Assembly: GCF_020171805.1 (NCBI RefSeq)
Contig: NZ_JAIVAF010000003.1
Location: 248,001 to 312,000 of the forward strand
DNA from: Guptibacillus algicola
Lineage (GTDB): Bacteria > Bacillota > Bacilli > Bacillales > Guptibacillaceae
Length of the DNA: 64,000 nucleotides
Direction: 5' to 3'
Shown here: piece by piece, positions 25,577 through 34,126 of the stretch
Numbering within the stretch: position 1 is the first letter of the stretch
How the letters are laid out: each line of letters starts with the position of its first letter
The notes under the pieces: generated by a model
Seen by the model: the letters and a program-made list of their open reading frames with translations, nothing else
Told to the model about the DNA's origin: nothing
The model's database searches: none
Made by a program: the position numbers and the translations under genes

Positions 25577-25813
25577 ATGAAGCTAAAAATATCACTACTC
25601 ATTTTAACAACGATATCCATCATTGCGATGGTTTGGGCTGGGTTTACTAGAAATGATGCGCTCTTACCACTACTTTTAAATACGACTGTAGCTCTTTCGA
25701 TGGCACATCTTATGTTAGACGCAAAGAAGGGAAAAGTGAGGTCGGCCTATATGCTAGCGATGAGCCTAGCGATTTTCTCTATTGTTATTTATGGAGTTAC
25801 GCTTTTCATTTAA
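25577..25813 (+). CDS. Small membrane protein, possibly DUF3953-like
   Basis: A 78-residue protein with three hydrophobic segments: SLLILTTISIIAMVWAGF, LPLLLNTTVALSMAHLML, and AYMLAMSLAIFSIVIYGV. The short KKGKVRSAY loop is basic. Its pattern is similar to the small DUF3953 family of Bacillus, but I am not sure. AAGGAG precedes the ATG, 10 bp after the kinase gene. Confidence 0.7.
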   Translation: MKLKISLLILTTISIIAMVWAGFTRNDALLPLLLNTTVALSMAHLMLDAKKGKVRSAYMLAMSLAIFSIVIYGVTLFI

Positions 25814-25822
25814 GTTCGTGAA

Positions 25823-25845
25823 AACACCCTCAAGCTGAGGGTGTT
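25823..25845 (-). terminator. Terminator of the cysteine-rich protein gene
   Basis: AACACCCTCA and TGAGGGTGTT form a perfect 10-bp stem with a 3-nt loop. The T-run (TTTTC) follows on the minus strand, 6 bp after that gene's stop; the plus-strand tail is weak. Confidence 0.75.
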
Positions 25846-25850
25846 GAATT

Positions 25851-26120
25851 CTATGCATTTATCGTAAATCCATCTATGCGATGACAATCGATAATAAATG
25901 GACTTACGCCTCCGCCGGCATCGAATGTGGCACAGCAGTCAGTAGGATCGAAGCTTTGTAAAACTAGTGATCCACTCGTCGGTACCCGGACTCCATAGAC
26001 TCTTAGTGATACGGATGTTCCAGGTTGCAAATTCTTTAATCGTTTGCAAATGCTGCTGGTACATTTATTGTACTGACAGTGACCGCACTCGGGAGAATAT
26101 TGTTTATCGAATAAGCTCAT
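25851..26120 (-). CDS. Small cysteine-rich protein, possibly spore-coat related
   Basis: An 89-residue protein with seven cysteines: CGHC and C...C in the N-terminal third (CGHCQYNKCTSSICKRL), then DPTDCCATFD and DCHRIDGF. The paired CC followed by a beta-strand recalls the CotY/CotZ insoluble coat proteins, but it is much shorter, and a zinc-binding role is equally possible. It has its own terminator and lies divergent from a kinase-like gene. Function unknown. Confidence 0.65.
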   Translation of the reverse strand: MSLFDKQYSPECGHCQYNKCTSSICKRLKNLQPGTSVSLRVYGVRVPTSGSLVLQSFDPTDCCATFDAGGGVSPFIIDCHRIDGFTINA

Positions 26121-26227
26121 TTAATATTGTCCTTTCTTAGCTCGTTTTACTTATAGTAGATTCATGTTGGGGATTATTAGGAACGGCGAAACGACGGTTA
26201 CGGCTAGACTTAAAAGGAGTGGGGCGA

Positions 26228-26977
26228 ATGAAATTAACTTCTCCGATTGCTGAAGGAAATACTGCTAACATCTATCTCCGTGACAATCAGGTGATCAAGG
26301 TGTTTAAAGGCTATTTACCACACACAGAAGCAGTATACGAAGCAGAAAAACAAAAGCATGCTTATTCTAGAGGTCTACCAGTTCCAAAAGTAATAGACGT
26401 CACGAAGATCAATGGCCAACATGCAATCATCATGGAGTACATAAAAGGGAAGACGCTCGGTGAGCTTGTGCTTGAAAGTAGCGAGAAAATTGACGATTAC
26501 ATGAGATTGTCAGTTGATATTCAACTAAGCATCCACAGTAAAACGACGAATTCACTAGAACCTATGACCGAAAAGCTAAAGCGACAACTTGAAACAGCTC
26601 CTCTATTAGAGAAAAAGCATAAGCGTTCACTCGTTGATAAACTGGGTCGAATGGAAGTGGGCAATAGGCTTTGTCATGGAGATTACCATTTGTTTAATCT
26701 CATCAAGTCAGATGATGGCGTCATCATCCTCGATTGGGTTGATTCAAGTATTGGAAACCCTCGCGCTGATGTTTATCGCACGTACTTGTTGTATGCTGGG
26801 TATTCAAAAGAGTGGGCTGATAGGTATATGAAGCTCTATTGCGAGCGAAGTGGTTTTTCGATGGATGAAGTGTTTGAGTGGGCTCCTATTATTGCAGGTG
26901 CGAGATTGTCTGAGAATGTTTCGTCTGAGGATAATGAGCGATTGATGGAGATTGTGGACCGTTATTGTGTGAAATAA
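26228..26977 (+). CDS. APH-fold phosphotransferase, second copy
   Basis: A 249-residue small-molecule kinase-like protein. Glycine-rich start IAEGNTANIYLRDNQVIKVFKG (N-terminal lobe, with the ATP-binding lysine), then catalytic LCHGDYHLFNLI and metal-binding IILDWVDSSIGNPRADV. ATG 26228 is used because AAAGGAG lies 9 nt before it; the in-frame GTG at 26219 is too close. It is only distantly similar to the copies at 24643 and 59726. Substrate unknown. Confidence 0.88.
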   Translation: MKLTSPIAEGNTANIYLRDNQVIKVFKGYLPHTEAVYEAEKQKHAYSRGLPVPKVIDVTKINGQHAIIMEYIKGKTLGELVLESSEKIDDYMRLSVDIQLSIHSKTTNSLEPMTEKLKRQLETAPLLEKKHKRSLVDKLGRMEVGNRLCHGDYHLFNLIKSDDGVIILDWVDSSIGNPRADVYRTYLLYAGYSKEWADRYMKLYCERSGFSMDEVFEWAPIIAGARLSENVSSEDNERLMEIVDRYCVK

Positions 26978-27016
26978 CGGTAGCCAAATTAATGGAATAC
27001 ACAGGGAGGACAAGTA

Positions 27017-27457
27017 ATGACAAAAACCCAGTTACTATTAATGACGATTATTTTTTCATTATCACTAACTGCGTGTTCAACTAACGAACTAGAAAATGTA
27101 GAAAGAGTGAAAGTAAGCTTTTGGAGCGGCGATGAAAAACAATCAGAAGAAGTAGCAATTGTAAATAAGGATGAGATAGAACCTTTCATTAGCGCTACAA
27201 ATCACGCTAAAGAATTAGATGAACAAACGATTATTAAAACCCCACCAACATTGACCTACATTATTAACATGGAAGAAAACTCGAATAAATCCTATCACTT
27301 ATGGATTATTGAAGATGGTGAAGGATACATACAAAGTCTTTTGCCAGAAGATCGTTTAACTTACAGATTAGATGAAGACTCGGTAAAAGAATTAACAACC
27401 ATTTTGATTAAACAAGGAGATGCAACGCTTTTAAAGAATATAGAGTTTGAAAAATAA
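27017..27457 (+). CDS. Putative lipoprotein of unknown function
   Basis: A 146-residue lipoprotein with a short signal (SLSLTAC, Cys20). The mature part is acidic and beta-rich, for example ERVKVSFWSGDEKQSEEVAI and TLTYIINMEENSNKSYHLWI, resembling other small Bacillus lipoproteins that I cannot name. GGGAGGA precedes the ATG. It is 39 bp downstream of the kinase-like gene and may be co-transcribed with it. Confidence 0.75.
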   Translation: MTKTQLLLMTIIFSLSLTACSTNELENVERVKVSFWSGDEKQSEEVAIVNKDEIEPFISATNHAKELDEQTIIKTPPTLTYIINMEENSNKSYHLWIIEDGEGYIQSLLPEDRLTYRLDEDSVKELTTILIKQGDATLLKNIEFEK

Positions 27458-27496
27458 ATATGTTTTGAGGAAATGGAATTATGAAAGTGTGGTCTT

Positions 27497-28057
27497 ATGA
27501 AGAGATTAGCCATTATAACAGTAGGTAAAACCCATACTGGGAAAAGTACGTTTGCAAGAGCTTTAGAAAAAGAGCTACATAACTCTTTTGTTATGGACCA
27601 AGATAACCACGCTGAATTTATAAACACTTATTACAAAAAGCTACCTCCCAAAAATGGTCCTAACACACTAAAACACGCTCTCTCTAAGCTTATTGTCGAT
27701 TATGCTAAAGAGAATACTGATTTTCATATAATAGCTAGTAATGCAAATCGAACTAGAACTGGGAGAACATATTTGCTAGAAGAAATATATCCTAAGGATA
27801 TGTTTGTTCGTATTTTGGTTCATTTTGATATTCCAGATGACATTCTTCGAGATCGAGTAAAGGGAAGTCAACGAAACACGAATATATTCAGAGGTCCTTA
27901 TTCTAATTTTGAAGATGTTCTCAATCGCCAACAAGAGGAGTCATCAAACGATGATGTAGTTGAACCAGAAGAAAGTGAAGCAGATCATCTATTTGTGATT
28001 AAACATAATGATGAGGTTGAATCAATAATTAACGAGATCGTTAGGATTTCAAAATAA
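27497..28057 (+). CDS. P-loop ATP-binding kinase-like protein
   Basis: A 186-residue protein with Walker A GKTHTGKST at residues 10-18 and an N-terminal Rossmann-like strand (RLAIITV). The Asp pair in FVMDQDNHAEF could be Walker B or catalytic, and RILVHFDIPDDILRDRVKG resembles the lid of small P-loop kinases such as gluconate or nucleoside kinase relatives (zeta-toxin/AAA_33-like). No substrate can be named. The ribosome binding site is weak (ATGAAAGTGTGG upstream); it may be read through from the lipoprotein gene. Confidence 0.8.
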   Translation: MKRLAIITVGKTHTGKSTFARALEKELHNSFVMDQDNHAEFINTYYKKLPPKNGPNTLKHALSKLIVDYAKENTDFHIIASNANRTRTGRTYLLEEIYPKDMFVRILVHFDIPDDILRDRVKGSQRNTNIFRGPYSNFEDVLNRQQEESSNDDVVEPEESEADHLFVIKHNDEVESIINEIVRISK

Positions 28058-28136
28058 TCAAAAGGTAATGGGATTGATGATGAAGAAAATAGTCTTTACT
28101 AAACCCTTTTCTAATCATAAAGCAAGGAGATTTAAC

Positions 28137-28337
28137 ATGAAGCCATTCATCAATAATTATTCACACTGGATAATGCTAGTTATCGTCGGCTTTAGTTTAT
28201 TTACGATGATACTTGATTTCGAAGCTTCAATGCTTGGGATAGCAGCTGTTGTTATGTGCGGAATCGGCTTTTTGTCACTGGGCTTTGTGACGATCATTGT
28301 TGAGAAAAATAAAAGAAAACAGAAGCATCACCAATAA
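28137..28337 (+). CDS. Small membrane protein, 66 residues
   Basis: Two hydrophobic segments (WIMLVIVGFSLFTMILDF, GIAAVVMCGIGFLSLGFVTII) end in a basic tail (EKNKRKQKHHQ). AAGGAG 8 nt before 28137 supports this start; the same frame stays open back to 28068, but that start has no comparable site. No family recognised. Confidence 0.65.
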   Translation: MKPFINNYSHWIMLVIVGFSLFTMILDFEASMLGIAAVVMCGIGFLSLGFVTIIVEKNKRKQKHHQ

Positions 28338-28382
28338 GTTTGTGATAGTTGTTCATCAAACCTATGGGGGTGATCTTTTCTT

Positions 28383-28898
28383 ATGTTCTATGCAGAATTA
28401 AGAAATCGTCTTTACGCTTTCTTTATCGATTACCTCATAATCGTTTTGTACGGGGTTTTTGTTGTAGGTACCGTTTCGATTGTCTTTCGACCATATGTTA
28501 TGCCGTTATTTACAAGTACTCCAGAACTAGCTGAACTGACGGGATTTGTGATGATTACACTGCCTGTTTCACTCTATTTTATCGTAAGCGAATGTTCTAA
28601 GTGGCAAGGGACGCTTGGAAAAAGGAAAATGAGGCTCCGAGTTTGCGACAAGAGAGGGCATCGAATTGGAATCGGCCGTTCAGTAATTCGAACGGGGGTT
28701 AAGTTCCTTCCTTGGGAGGTCGCTCACTTTGCTATATGGCGAATTTTCCTTCCATCCAATGTTTCTGAAGATGTCATTTATCTACTATTGATTGCTGTCA
28801 ATGTAACCATTTTATTCTATATACTCATTCCCCTTACAAATAAAAAGGGGGCGAATGTCTATGACTGGATTGCTGGTACGGAAGTAAAAAAAGCTTAA
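28383..28898 (+). CDS. RDD family membrane protein
   Basis: A 171-residue membrane protein. The RDD pattern is clear: RNRLYAFFIDYLIIV at residues 7-21 (the R and D of the first helix), the middle WQGTLGKRKMRLRVCDKRG, and the end YDWIAGTEV. Proteins of this family are small sodium/proton-related or unknown membrane proteins. GGGGTGATC precedes the ATG. A strong terminator follows. Confidence 0.9.
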   Translation: MFYAELRNRLYAFFIDYLIIVLYGVFVVGTVSIVFRPYVMPLFTSTPELAELTGFVMITLPVSLYFIVSECSKWQGTLGKRKMRLRVCDKRGHRIGIGRSVIRTGVKFLPWEVAHFAIWRIFLPSNVSEDVIYLLLIAVNVTILFYILIPLTNKKGANVYDWIAGTEVKKA

Positions 28899-28961
28899 AC
28901 GAAAAGTGTCTAGGTACGTTATTTTTATTTGATTTGTCGGTACTACTCTAGGAAGTGTAAG

Positions 28962-29001
28962 AGGTCAGACGTGAACGCCATGCGTCTGACCTTTCGTTTT
29001 T
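28962..29001 (+). terminator. Terminator after the RDD gene
   Basis: AGGTCAGACG and CGTCTGACCT form a perfect 10-bp stem with an 11-nt loop, followed by TTCGTTTTTC. Confidence 0.88.
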
Positions 29002-29200
29002 CTTAAAGAGATAACATGAAACAGATAAATTTAGAGGAACTCTTGAAAACATGTAATGTTCACAACTCGCCCCCTTGCACTTTTCATTAAATCATCTTAA
29101 AGTATATAATGGTTGAGATCTAACCGAAAATGGTTAAAATAAGAACATTCATTTATAAATTTGGGATTATGTGTCTCTTAAGGAAAGGGTTCAGATATAT
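29002..29200 (+). other. Leader region before the tRNA-dihydrouridine synthase gene
   Basis: With the terminator before it, this makes about 300 bp without a gene. A TATAAT at 29105-29110 is a possible -10 element, but no good -35 sits 16-18 nt upstream. Nothing else recognisable. Confidence 0.35.
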
Positions 29201-30211
29201 ATGAAAGATAATTTTTGGCATGAGCTTCCGAAGCCATTCTTTGTACTGGCACCGATGGAAGCTGTCACAGATGTCGTTTTTCGTCATGTCGTGAGTGAAG
29301 CAGCAAGACCTGACGTTTTCTTTACAGAGTTTACGAATACAGAAAGCTTCTGCCATCCTAATGGAAAAGAAAGCGTAAGAGGACGTCTCACGTTCACAGA
29401 AGATGAACAGCCGATCGTCGCTCACATTTGGGGCGATAAGCCTGAATACTTCCGCGAAATGAGTATTGGTATGGCAGAAATGGGCTTTCGCGGAGTAGAT
29501 ATCAATATGGGATGTCCTGTGCATAACGTTGCAGCGAAAGGTAAAGGCTGTGGCTTGATTCGTCGTCCGGATGTTGCTGCAGAAATCATCCAGGCTGCGA
29601 AAGCAGGAGGACTTCCTGTCAGCGTTAAGACCCGTCTTGGCTATACAGAAGTTGAGGAGTGGCGCCACTGGTTGAAACATCTCTTGGAACAAGATATCGT
29701 CAACCTTTCGATCCACCTTCGTACGAAAAAGGAAATGAGTCAAGTTGATGCGCACTGGGAGCTCATCCCAGAGATTAAGAAACTTCGTGATGAAGTTGCG
29801 CCTCACACGCTTCTGACGATCAATGGTGATATTGAAGACCGTCAGATGGGGCTCGAACTCGTTGAGAAATACGGTGTAGACGGAGTGATGATCGGCCGTG
29901 GCATCTTCCATAATCCGTTTGCGTTCGAAAAAGAGAAGAAAGAGCATACGAGTGAAGAACTACTCGATCTCCTCAGACTTCAGCTAGATCTTCATGATAA
30001 GTATTCTGAAGAACTAGAGCCGCGCCTCTTCAAACCGCTTCGCCGCTTCTTTAAAATCTACATTCGCAATTTCCGCGGAGCGAGTGAGTTGAGACATCGT
30101 CTGATGAGCACAGAAACGACCGATGAAGTGCGTGCGATGCTTGATGAATTTATGGAAAACGAGAATAGCGAAGATTCTCGCGAGACTCAACTGGAAAATG
30201 TAGAGAGCTAA
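29201..30211 (+). CDS. tRNA-dihydrouridine synthase
   Basis: A 336-residue FMN enzyme that reduces uridine in the tRNA D-loop using NAD(P)H. The N-terminal [16 protein letters not shown], the catalytic Cys105 in [16 protein letters not shown], the phosphate-binding [32 protein letters not shown], and the FMN-phosphate motif [15 protein letters not shown] are all present. The start at 29201 is used for family fit and the AAGG-GAAAGGG stretch upstream; an in-frame GTG at 29171 would add 10 residues. It is not one of the usual dusB-operon contexts, so it is likely a paralogue. Confidence 0.94.
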   Translation: MKDNFWHELPKPFFVLAPMEAVTDVVFRHVVSEAARPDVFFTEFTNTESFCHPNGKESVRGRLTFTEDEQPIVAHIWGDKPEYFREMSIGMAEMGFRGVDINMGCPVHNVAAKGKGCGLIRRPDVAAEIIQAAKAGGLPVSVKTRLGYTEVEEWRHWLKHLLEQDIVNLSIHLRTKKEMSQVDAHWELIPEIKKLRDEVAPHTLLTINGDIEDRQMGLELVEKYGVDGVMIGRGIFHNPFAFEKEKKEHTSEELLDLLRLQLDLHDKYSEELEPRLFKPLRRFFKIYIRNFRGASELRHRLMSTETTDEVRAMLDEFMENENSEDSRETQLENVES

Positions 30212-30216
30212 GTGAT

Positions 30217-30250
30217 ACCAGTTAGGCAACCTTTGCCTAGCTGGTTTTTT
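30217..30250 (+). terminator. Terminator after the dus gene
   Basis: ACCAGTTAGGCA and TGCCTAGCTGGT form a 12-bp stem (one G-T) with a 5-nt loop and six T. Confidence 0.9.
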
Positions 30251-30364
30251 GTTTGTGCTTGTAGGTACTAGCTCGTTTTCAAATTCTAAAAAGGATTACA
30301 AAGCCTCTTTGTTTAATTAAATTAAGGGAAGGACCTTAGATTAATTGAAGAAATGAGGATATTT

Positions 30365-30835
30365 ATGAACTTTACTATCAAAGAAATGGACTTAGATTCA
30401 GCTAGAAGCACATTAAGTTGGAGATATGAACCACCATATGATTTTTATAACAATGAAATGGATGAAGAAAGTATCAAAGAACGACTCGATGGTTCTTATC
30501 AGGCAATAACTTTAGATGATGAATTATTCGGTTACTTATGTATAGGTGAACAAGCTCAAATACCAATTGGACATAAGTATGGTGTTTATCATGAACGTTG
30601 TGTAGATATGGGGCTTGGTATGAACCCTGATTACGTGGGAAAAGGTTACGGGTATGGGTTTTGCGAGCGAATTATGAACCACATTAAGGAAAACAATCCC
30701 GGAGTTCCCATAAGGTTATCAGTCGCAACATTTAACAAAAAAGCGATTCATTTATACGAGAAGCTAGGGTTCGTCAAAAAGGATAAGTTCGATACTGGTC
30801 ATGCAGAGTTTATAACTATGATTAAGCGTAATTAG
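30365..30835 (+). CDS. GNAT family N-acetyltransferase
   Basis: A 156-residue acetyltransferase. The acetyl-CoA loop GLGMNPDYVGKGYGYGF (residues ~86-102, Q/RxxGxG/A variant VGKGYG) is followed by IRLSVATFNKKAIHLYEKLGF, the conserved motif B. It transfers an acetyl group to an unknown amine. ATG 30365 follows GAGGA by 5 nt, better than the ATG at 30353. No terminator separates it from the downstream CPBP gene. Confidence 0.9.
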   Translation: MNFTIKEMDLDSARSTLSWRYEPPYDFYNNEMDEESIKERLDGSYQAITLDDELFGYLCIGEQAQIPIGHKYGVYHERCVDMGLGMNPDYVGKGYGYGFCERIMNHIKENNPGVPIRLSVATFNKKAIHLYEKLGFVKKDKFDTGHAEFITMIKRN

Positions 30836-30909
30836 TTAATTCAATTACATTAGGAAGCAAGCAGGTTCCAGCATCACTATTGTATTCGTCTTATGAAAGG
30901 AAGCTTCGC

Positions 30910-31683
30910 ATGAACCGTAATCTAATTCTTTTTTTTATAGCAATCTTGTTTTTTACAGGTATCGTACTTTTTTCATATAAGCAGTTTGAGATAGGATTGC
31001 TAGCAGTGTTGGTCTTGGTCATCACCTACTTTTTAACAAAAACATACCGTACATCAGTTTCATTGTTTATCTTCTTCTTGTTAGGTCTTATGATGTTTCA
31101 AATTGGAAGTAACTATATCGATAGCTGGGATATATCAGTTAAGATGAAAACGCTAATTAACAGAAGCTTTCTCATATTTATAGTGCTAGGAACTGTGGTT
31201 TCACTCATTTTGTCAAAGCAGAAACTATCTGTCTTCGCTTTGTTTCCTGATTGGAGTAAGAGCATCAAATTGCCTTTCCATTCAATAAAACTACATTATT
31301 TCCTTCTCATTGGACTGCTGGGATCTAGTACAATCCTTATCCCGATAATCAGCTATCAAGAAATAAGCTATATACAAACCATGCTGATTTTTGGGATCGT
31401 ATTTGCCATTATCAACGCTACTCTTGAAGAAGTGATTTGGAGAGGCTTTTTGTTATCAGGTTTAAGAAGAAATGTTTCAACTATTTACGCTGTGTTCATA
31501 ACCAGTATAGGGTTCGGGCTGTTACATCTATCGATTGGTATCCCAATTATGCTAAGCTTGCTTTTCTCTTTCGGCGGACTGTTTTATGCACTCGTCGTAC
31601 TAAAAACGAATAGTATCTACCCAGCCATCATGTTTCACGTCATTATCAATTTAGGTATGGTTTTCAATGGCTGGATTATATGA
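30910..31683 (+). CDS. CPBP family intramembrane metalloprotease
   Basis: A 257-residue integral membrane protein with about eight helices. The motifs are EEVIWRGFLLSGLRR, the histidine in GLLHLSIGIP, and HVIINLGMV. It starts at 30910 with GAAAGGAAG ~8 nt upstream; the longer frame starts at 30880 without a comparable site. Members cleave membrane-embedded peptides or protect against bacteriocins; substrate unknown. Two other CPBP genes lie at 1975 and 61228. Confidence 0.88.
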   Translation: MNRNLILFFIAILFFTGIVLFSYKQFEIGLLAVLVLVITYFLTKTYRTSVSLFIFFLLGLMMFQIGSNYIDSWDISVKMKTLINRSFLIFIVLGTVVSLILSKQKLSVFALFPDWSKSIKLPFHSIKLHYFLLIGLLGSSTILIPIISYQEISYIQTMLIFGIVFAIINATLEEVIWRGFLLSGLRRNVSTIYAVFITSIGFGLLHLSIGIPIMLSLLFSFGGLFYALVVLKTNSIYPAIMFHVIINLGMVFNGWII

Positions 31684-31725
31684 GGAAAACGCTATACATA
31701 CACTAATGCGAAGGGAGTAGAACAC

Positions 31726-32775
31726 ATGTGGAATCATAGTCGATTACTAGAGTTACTGAAGATCGATCACCCGATCATACAAGCTGGAATGGCAGGAGGG
31801 GTTACGACTCCTGAACTTGTTGCTGCTGTTTCGAATGCTGGAGGACTTGGCACTTTGGGTGCTGGGTATATGACGCCTGGTGCGATGCGTGAAAGTATCC
31901 AAGAGATCAACAGCCTAACAAGAAATTCGTTTGGCGTGAACGTGTTCGTCCCTGAGTTTCCAAACGCGACAGAGGAAGAAATCAGTAGGGTAAACCAGGT
32001 ACTCGATTCATTTCGTGATGAACTTGGAATAGAGGATGAAACGAAGCTCCAAGTTGACGAATCCCTTTTTGATAACCAAATAAAGGTGATTATCGAAGCT
32101 GGTGTTCCTGTATGTAGTTTTACGTTCGGGATACCAAATCAAGAAACCATTAAGAAACTTAAAGAGGAAGGGATCGTCCTAATCGGGACTGCCACATCAG
32201 TTGAAGAAGCGATTCTCAATGAGCAATATGGAATGGATGCCGTTGTAGCTCAAGGTAGTGAAGCAGGCGGTCATCGAGGAACTTTTCAAGGCTCTTACGA
32301 AGGTGTCGGTTCGATGTCTCTCATTCCTCAAATCGTTGACAACGTCAGTATTCCCGTGATTGCAGCAGGTGGGATTATGGACGGAAGAGGGGTTTGTGCG
32401 TCTATGGTTCTCGGAGCAGATGGCGCGCAGCTAGGAACAGCATTTGTGACTTGTAACGAAAGCGGAGCTAAGACGCAACATAAAGAAGCTATACTACATA
32501 CGAAAGAAACAGAAACGGTAATGACATCATCCTTTAGCGGTAAGCAAGCTCGAGGAATTCGTAACGCGTTCATTGAAAAAATGGAAGGTCATGAACGATT
32601 AGAGTACCCATTGCAAAACTCCCTGACGAAAGGGATTCGAACAGAAGCAGCAAAACAGAACAAACCAGAATATATGTCCCTCTGGTCTGGACAAAGCCCG
32701 CGCTTAAGTCGAAGTGAATCTGCGGCTGAATTAATGCAATCGATTGTTTCTCAGGCTAAGAGGATCAATAGCTAA
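31726..32775 (+). CDS. Nitronate monooxygenase (2-nitropropane dioxygenase family)
   Basis: A 349-residue FMN protein. The N-terminal LLKIDHPIIQAGMAGGVTTP, the central VVAQGSEAGGHRGTF with the catalytic His, and VIAAGGIMDGRGVCASMVLG / GAQLGTAFVTCNESG match this family. It oxidises nitronates to carbonyl compounds and nitrite; related proteins serve as FabK-type enoyl-ACP reductases, but the AGGHRG motif favours nitronate monooxygenase. GAAGGGAG precedes the ATG. Confidence 0.92.
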   Translation: MWNHSRLLELLKIDHPIIQAGMAGGVTTPELVAAVSNAGGLGTLGAGYMTPGAMRESIQEINSLTRNSFGVNVFVPEFPNATEEEISRVNQVLDSFRDELGIEDETKLQVDESLFDNQIKVIIEAGVPVCSFTFGIPNQETIKKLKEEGIVLIGTATSVEEAILNEQYGMDAVVAQGSEAGGHRGTFQGSYEGVGSMSLIPQIVDNVSIPVIAAGGIMDGRGVCASMVLGADGAQLGTAFVTCNESGAKTQHKEAILHTKETETVMTSSFSGKQARGIRNAFIEKMEGHERLEYPLQNSLTKGIRTEAAKQNKPEYMSLWSGQSPRLSRSESAAELMQSIVSQAKRINS

Positions 32776-32796
32776 AATGCGAGGTGTAGTTGTACG

Positions 32797-33084
32797 ATGT
32801 CTACGGCAAATAAAAGAGTGTGTGAGCAAGGACATACTTACTACAAAAGTAGCGCTTGTCCAACATGTCCGATCTGTGAAAATGAGCGGAAGCCTAATAG
32901 CGGCTTTCTTTCCGTCCTTTCAGCACCAGCAAGGAGGGCTTTGGAGAATAATGGTGTTACATCATTAGAGACACTATCGACATATAGTGAAAAAGAACTC
33001 CTGACATTCCATGGAATGGGGCCGTCTTCGATACCGAAATTGAAAAAAGCTTTGAACGAACGTGGTTTAACTTTTAAAACTTGA
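32797..33084 (+). CDS. Zinc-ribbon plus alpha-CTD/helix-hairpin-helix protein
   Basis: A 95-residue protein. Residues ~9-30 carry CEQGHTYYKSSACPTCPIC, a probable zinc site. Residues ~38-90 match the RNA polymerase alpha C-terminal domain fold: LSAPARRALENNGVTSLETLS and LLTFHGMGPSSIPKLKKAL. Proteins like this are common in Bacillus, annotated as RNA polymerase alpha CTD domain-containing; their role is not known. It is 21 bp from the nitronate monooxygenase gene and ends in a strong terminator. Confidence 0.85.
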   Translation: MSTANKRVCEQGHTYYKSSACPTCPICENERKPNSGFLSVLSAPARRALENNGVTSLETLSTYSEKELLTFHGMGPSSIPKLKKALNERGLTFKT

Positions 33085-33096
33085 ATTCAATATGTG

Positions 33097-33129
33097 GAAA
33101 AGGCAATGATCCAGAGATCATTGCCTTTT
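33097..33129 (+). terminator. Terminator after the alpha-CTD-like gene
   Basis: AAAAGGCAATGATC and GATCATTGCCTTTT form a 14-bp stem with a 4-nt loop, giving a U-tail in both directions. Confidence 0.92.
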
Positions 33130-33314
33130 CATTATTTATGCGCGTTGAGTAGTAAGGAAGACGTTTTTTTGCTTGTTTCTAGGATTTGTAGCGCAGCAGA
33201 TAAGATATTCCTAAAGTAATACATCAATTTGAAAATTGAGATTGTTCTTTTGTGTTAAATTTGAAATAATTGGTAGTAAGAGTGAATCGTAAAATATTGA
33301 TGGAGGTTGATGGG

Positions 33315-33521
33315 ATGAAAGAAAACTTAAAGCTTGCATGGATTGCCGCGTGGTTTGCATTGGTTGGACAACTTTTCTTTTTCATTGTCGTAGCGTCTAT
33401 TACAGGCGAGTGGCGGTATGTGATGTGGAGTTTTCTCGTTAGCATGATGGCCGGGGTGCCGAGTATGATCTTCACATGGAGAGCGCAGAAAAAAGCAAAC
33501 ATGAAGAAAGCAGCACATTAA
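33315..33521 (+). CDS. Small membrane protein, 68 residues
   Basis: Two membrane helices (WIAAWFALVGQLFFFIVVAS, VMWSFLVSMMAGVPSMIF) and a basic tail (RAQKKANMKKAAH). GGAGGT upstream of 33315 supports this start over the longer frame from 33270. No family recognised. It opens a run of small membrane protein and lipoprotein genes that continues to 35833. Confidence 0.65.
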   Translation: MKENLKLAWIAAWFALVGQLFFFIVVASITGEWRYVMWSFLVSMMAGVPSMIFTWRAQKKANMKKAAH

Positions 33522-33579
33522 TGGTGCGAGAGTCTTAGACTACGAAATGTGAGTGGTTAACACGAAGGGAAACAATCTG

Positions 33580-33822
33580 ATGAACATTAAAAAGAGAATT
33601 GCTCTTGTAGCAGCATTCGTCTTTGCCTTCATTCCTGCTCCGGATCGCTCGGATGAATTCAATCGTTATTATGGCTTTCCGGCTGAAGTGTTTGGCTTTC
33701 ATGAGAGCGGGCAGCTTAGTTTTCAGGTTTGGGGACTGCTATTTAATTTCTTTGTGTGCTATATGGTTCTTATTCTAGTGATGAAGCTTTCGAGATTGAT
33801 TGCGAACAAAGCAGTAAAGTAA
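33580..33822 (+). CDS. Small membrane protein, 80 residues
   Basis: An N-terminal signal/anchor (KRIALVAAFVFAFIPA), an extracytoplasmic-looking segment with PDRSDEFNRYYGFPAEVFGF, then a C-terminal helix (LLFNFFVCYMVLILVMKL). ATG 33580 follows a GAAGGGA site. No family recognised. It is followed 22 bp later by another small membrane protein gene. Confidence 0.6.
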   Translation: MNIKKRIALVAAFVFAFIPAPDRSDEFNRYYGFPAEVFGFHESGQLSFQVWGLLFNFFVCYMVLILVMKLSRLIANKAVK

Positions 33823-33844
33823 GTAGTAGATAGAGGGGGGTCAT

Positions 33845-34126
33845 TTGGGTTTTTACATTGTGGCAATCGGACTAATAGTAGCTTGCTGGTATGGTTTCGC
33901 TAAACGTCTGATGAATCGTTATCTTCTTAGTTTCATAGCGATCTCTTCTGCTTTTCTGTACCATTTCGTCGGTTTGATGGTAGCAAGCGCCATGCATAGT
34001 CAAGGTGCTGCATTCGTTACCGCATATTGCTCGATTAGTATTCTAATAAATGGACTACTCATGTTCGTGGTTACGGTTATTATAAGTTTAGTAGGAATGA
34101 GAAAGAGTAAGGAGCTATCGAGATGA
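33845..34126 (+). CDS. Small membrane protein, 93 residues
   Basis: A TTG-started frame with a strong AGAGGGGGG ribosome binding site. Three hydrophobic segments (FYIVAIGLIVACWYGF, LLSFIAISSAFLYHFVGLMV, SISILINGLLMFVVTVIISL) and a basic end. No family recognised. It overlaps the next lipoprotein gene by 4 bp, so the two are translated together. Confidence 0.65.
   Translation: MGFYIVAIGLIVACWYGFAKRLMNRYLLSFIAISSAFLYHFVGLMVASAMHSQGAAFVTAYCSISILINGLLMFVVTVIISLVGMRKSKELSR

Noticed and set aside
29153-29947. 264-codon open frame on the minus strand
   Set aside because: It lies wholly opposite the dihydrouridine synthase gene, whose motifs are complete. The minus-strand product has no domain features and a biased composition, so it is a shadow.
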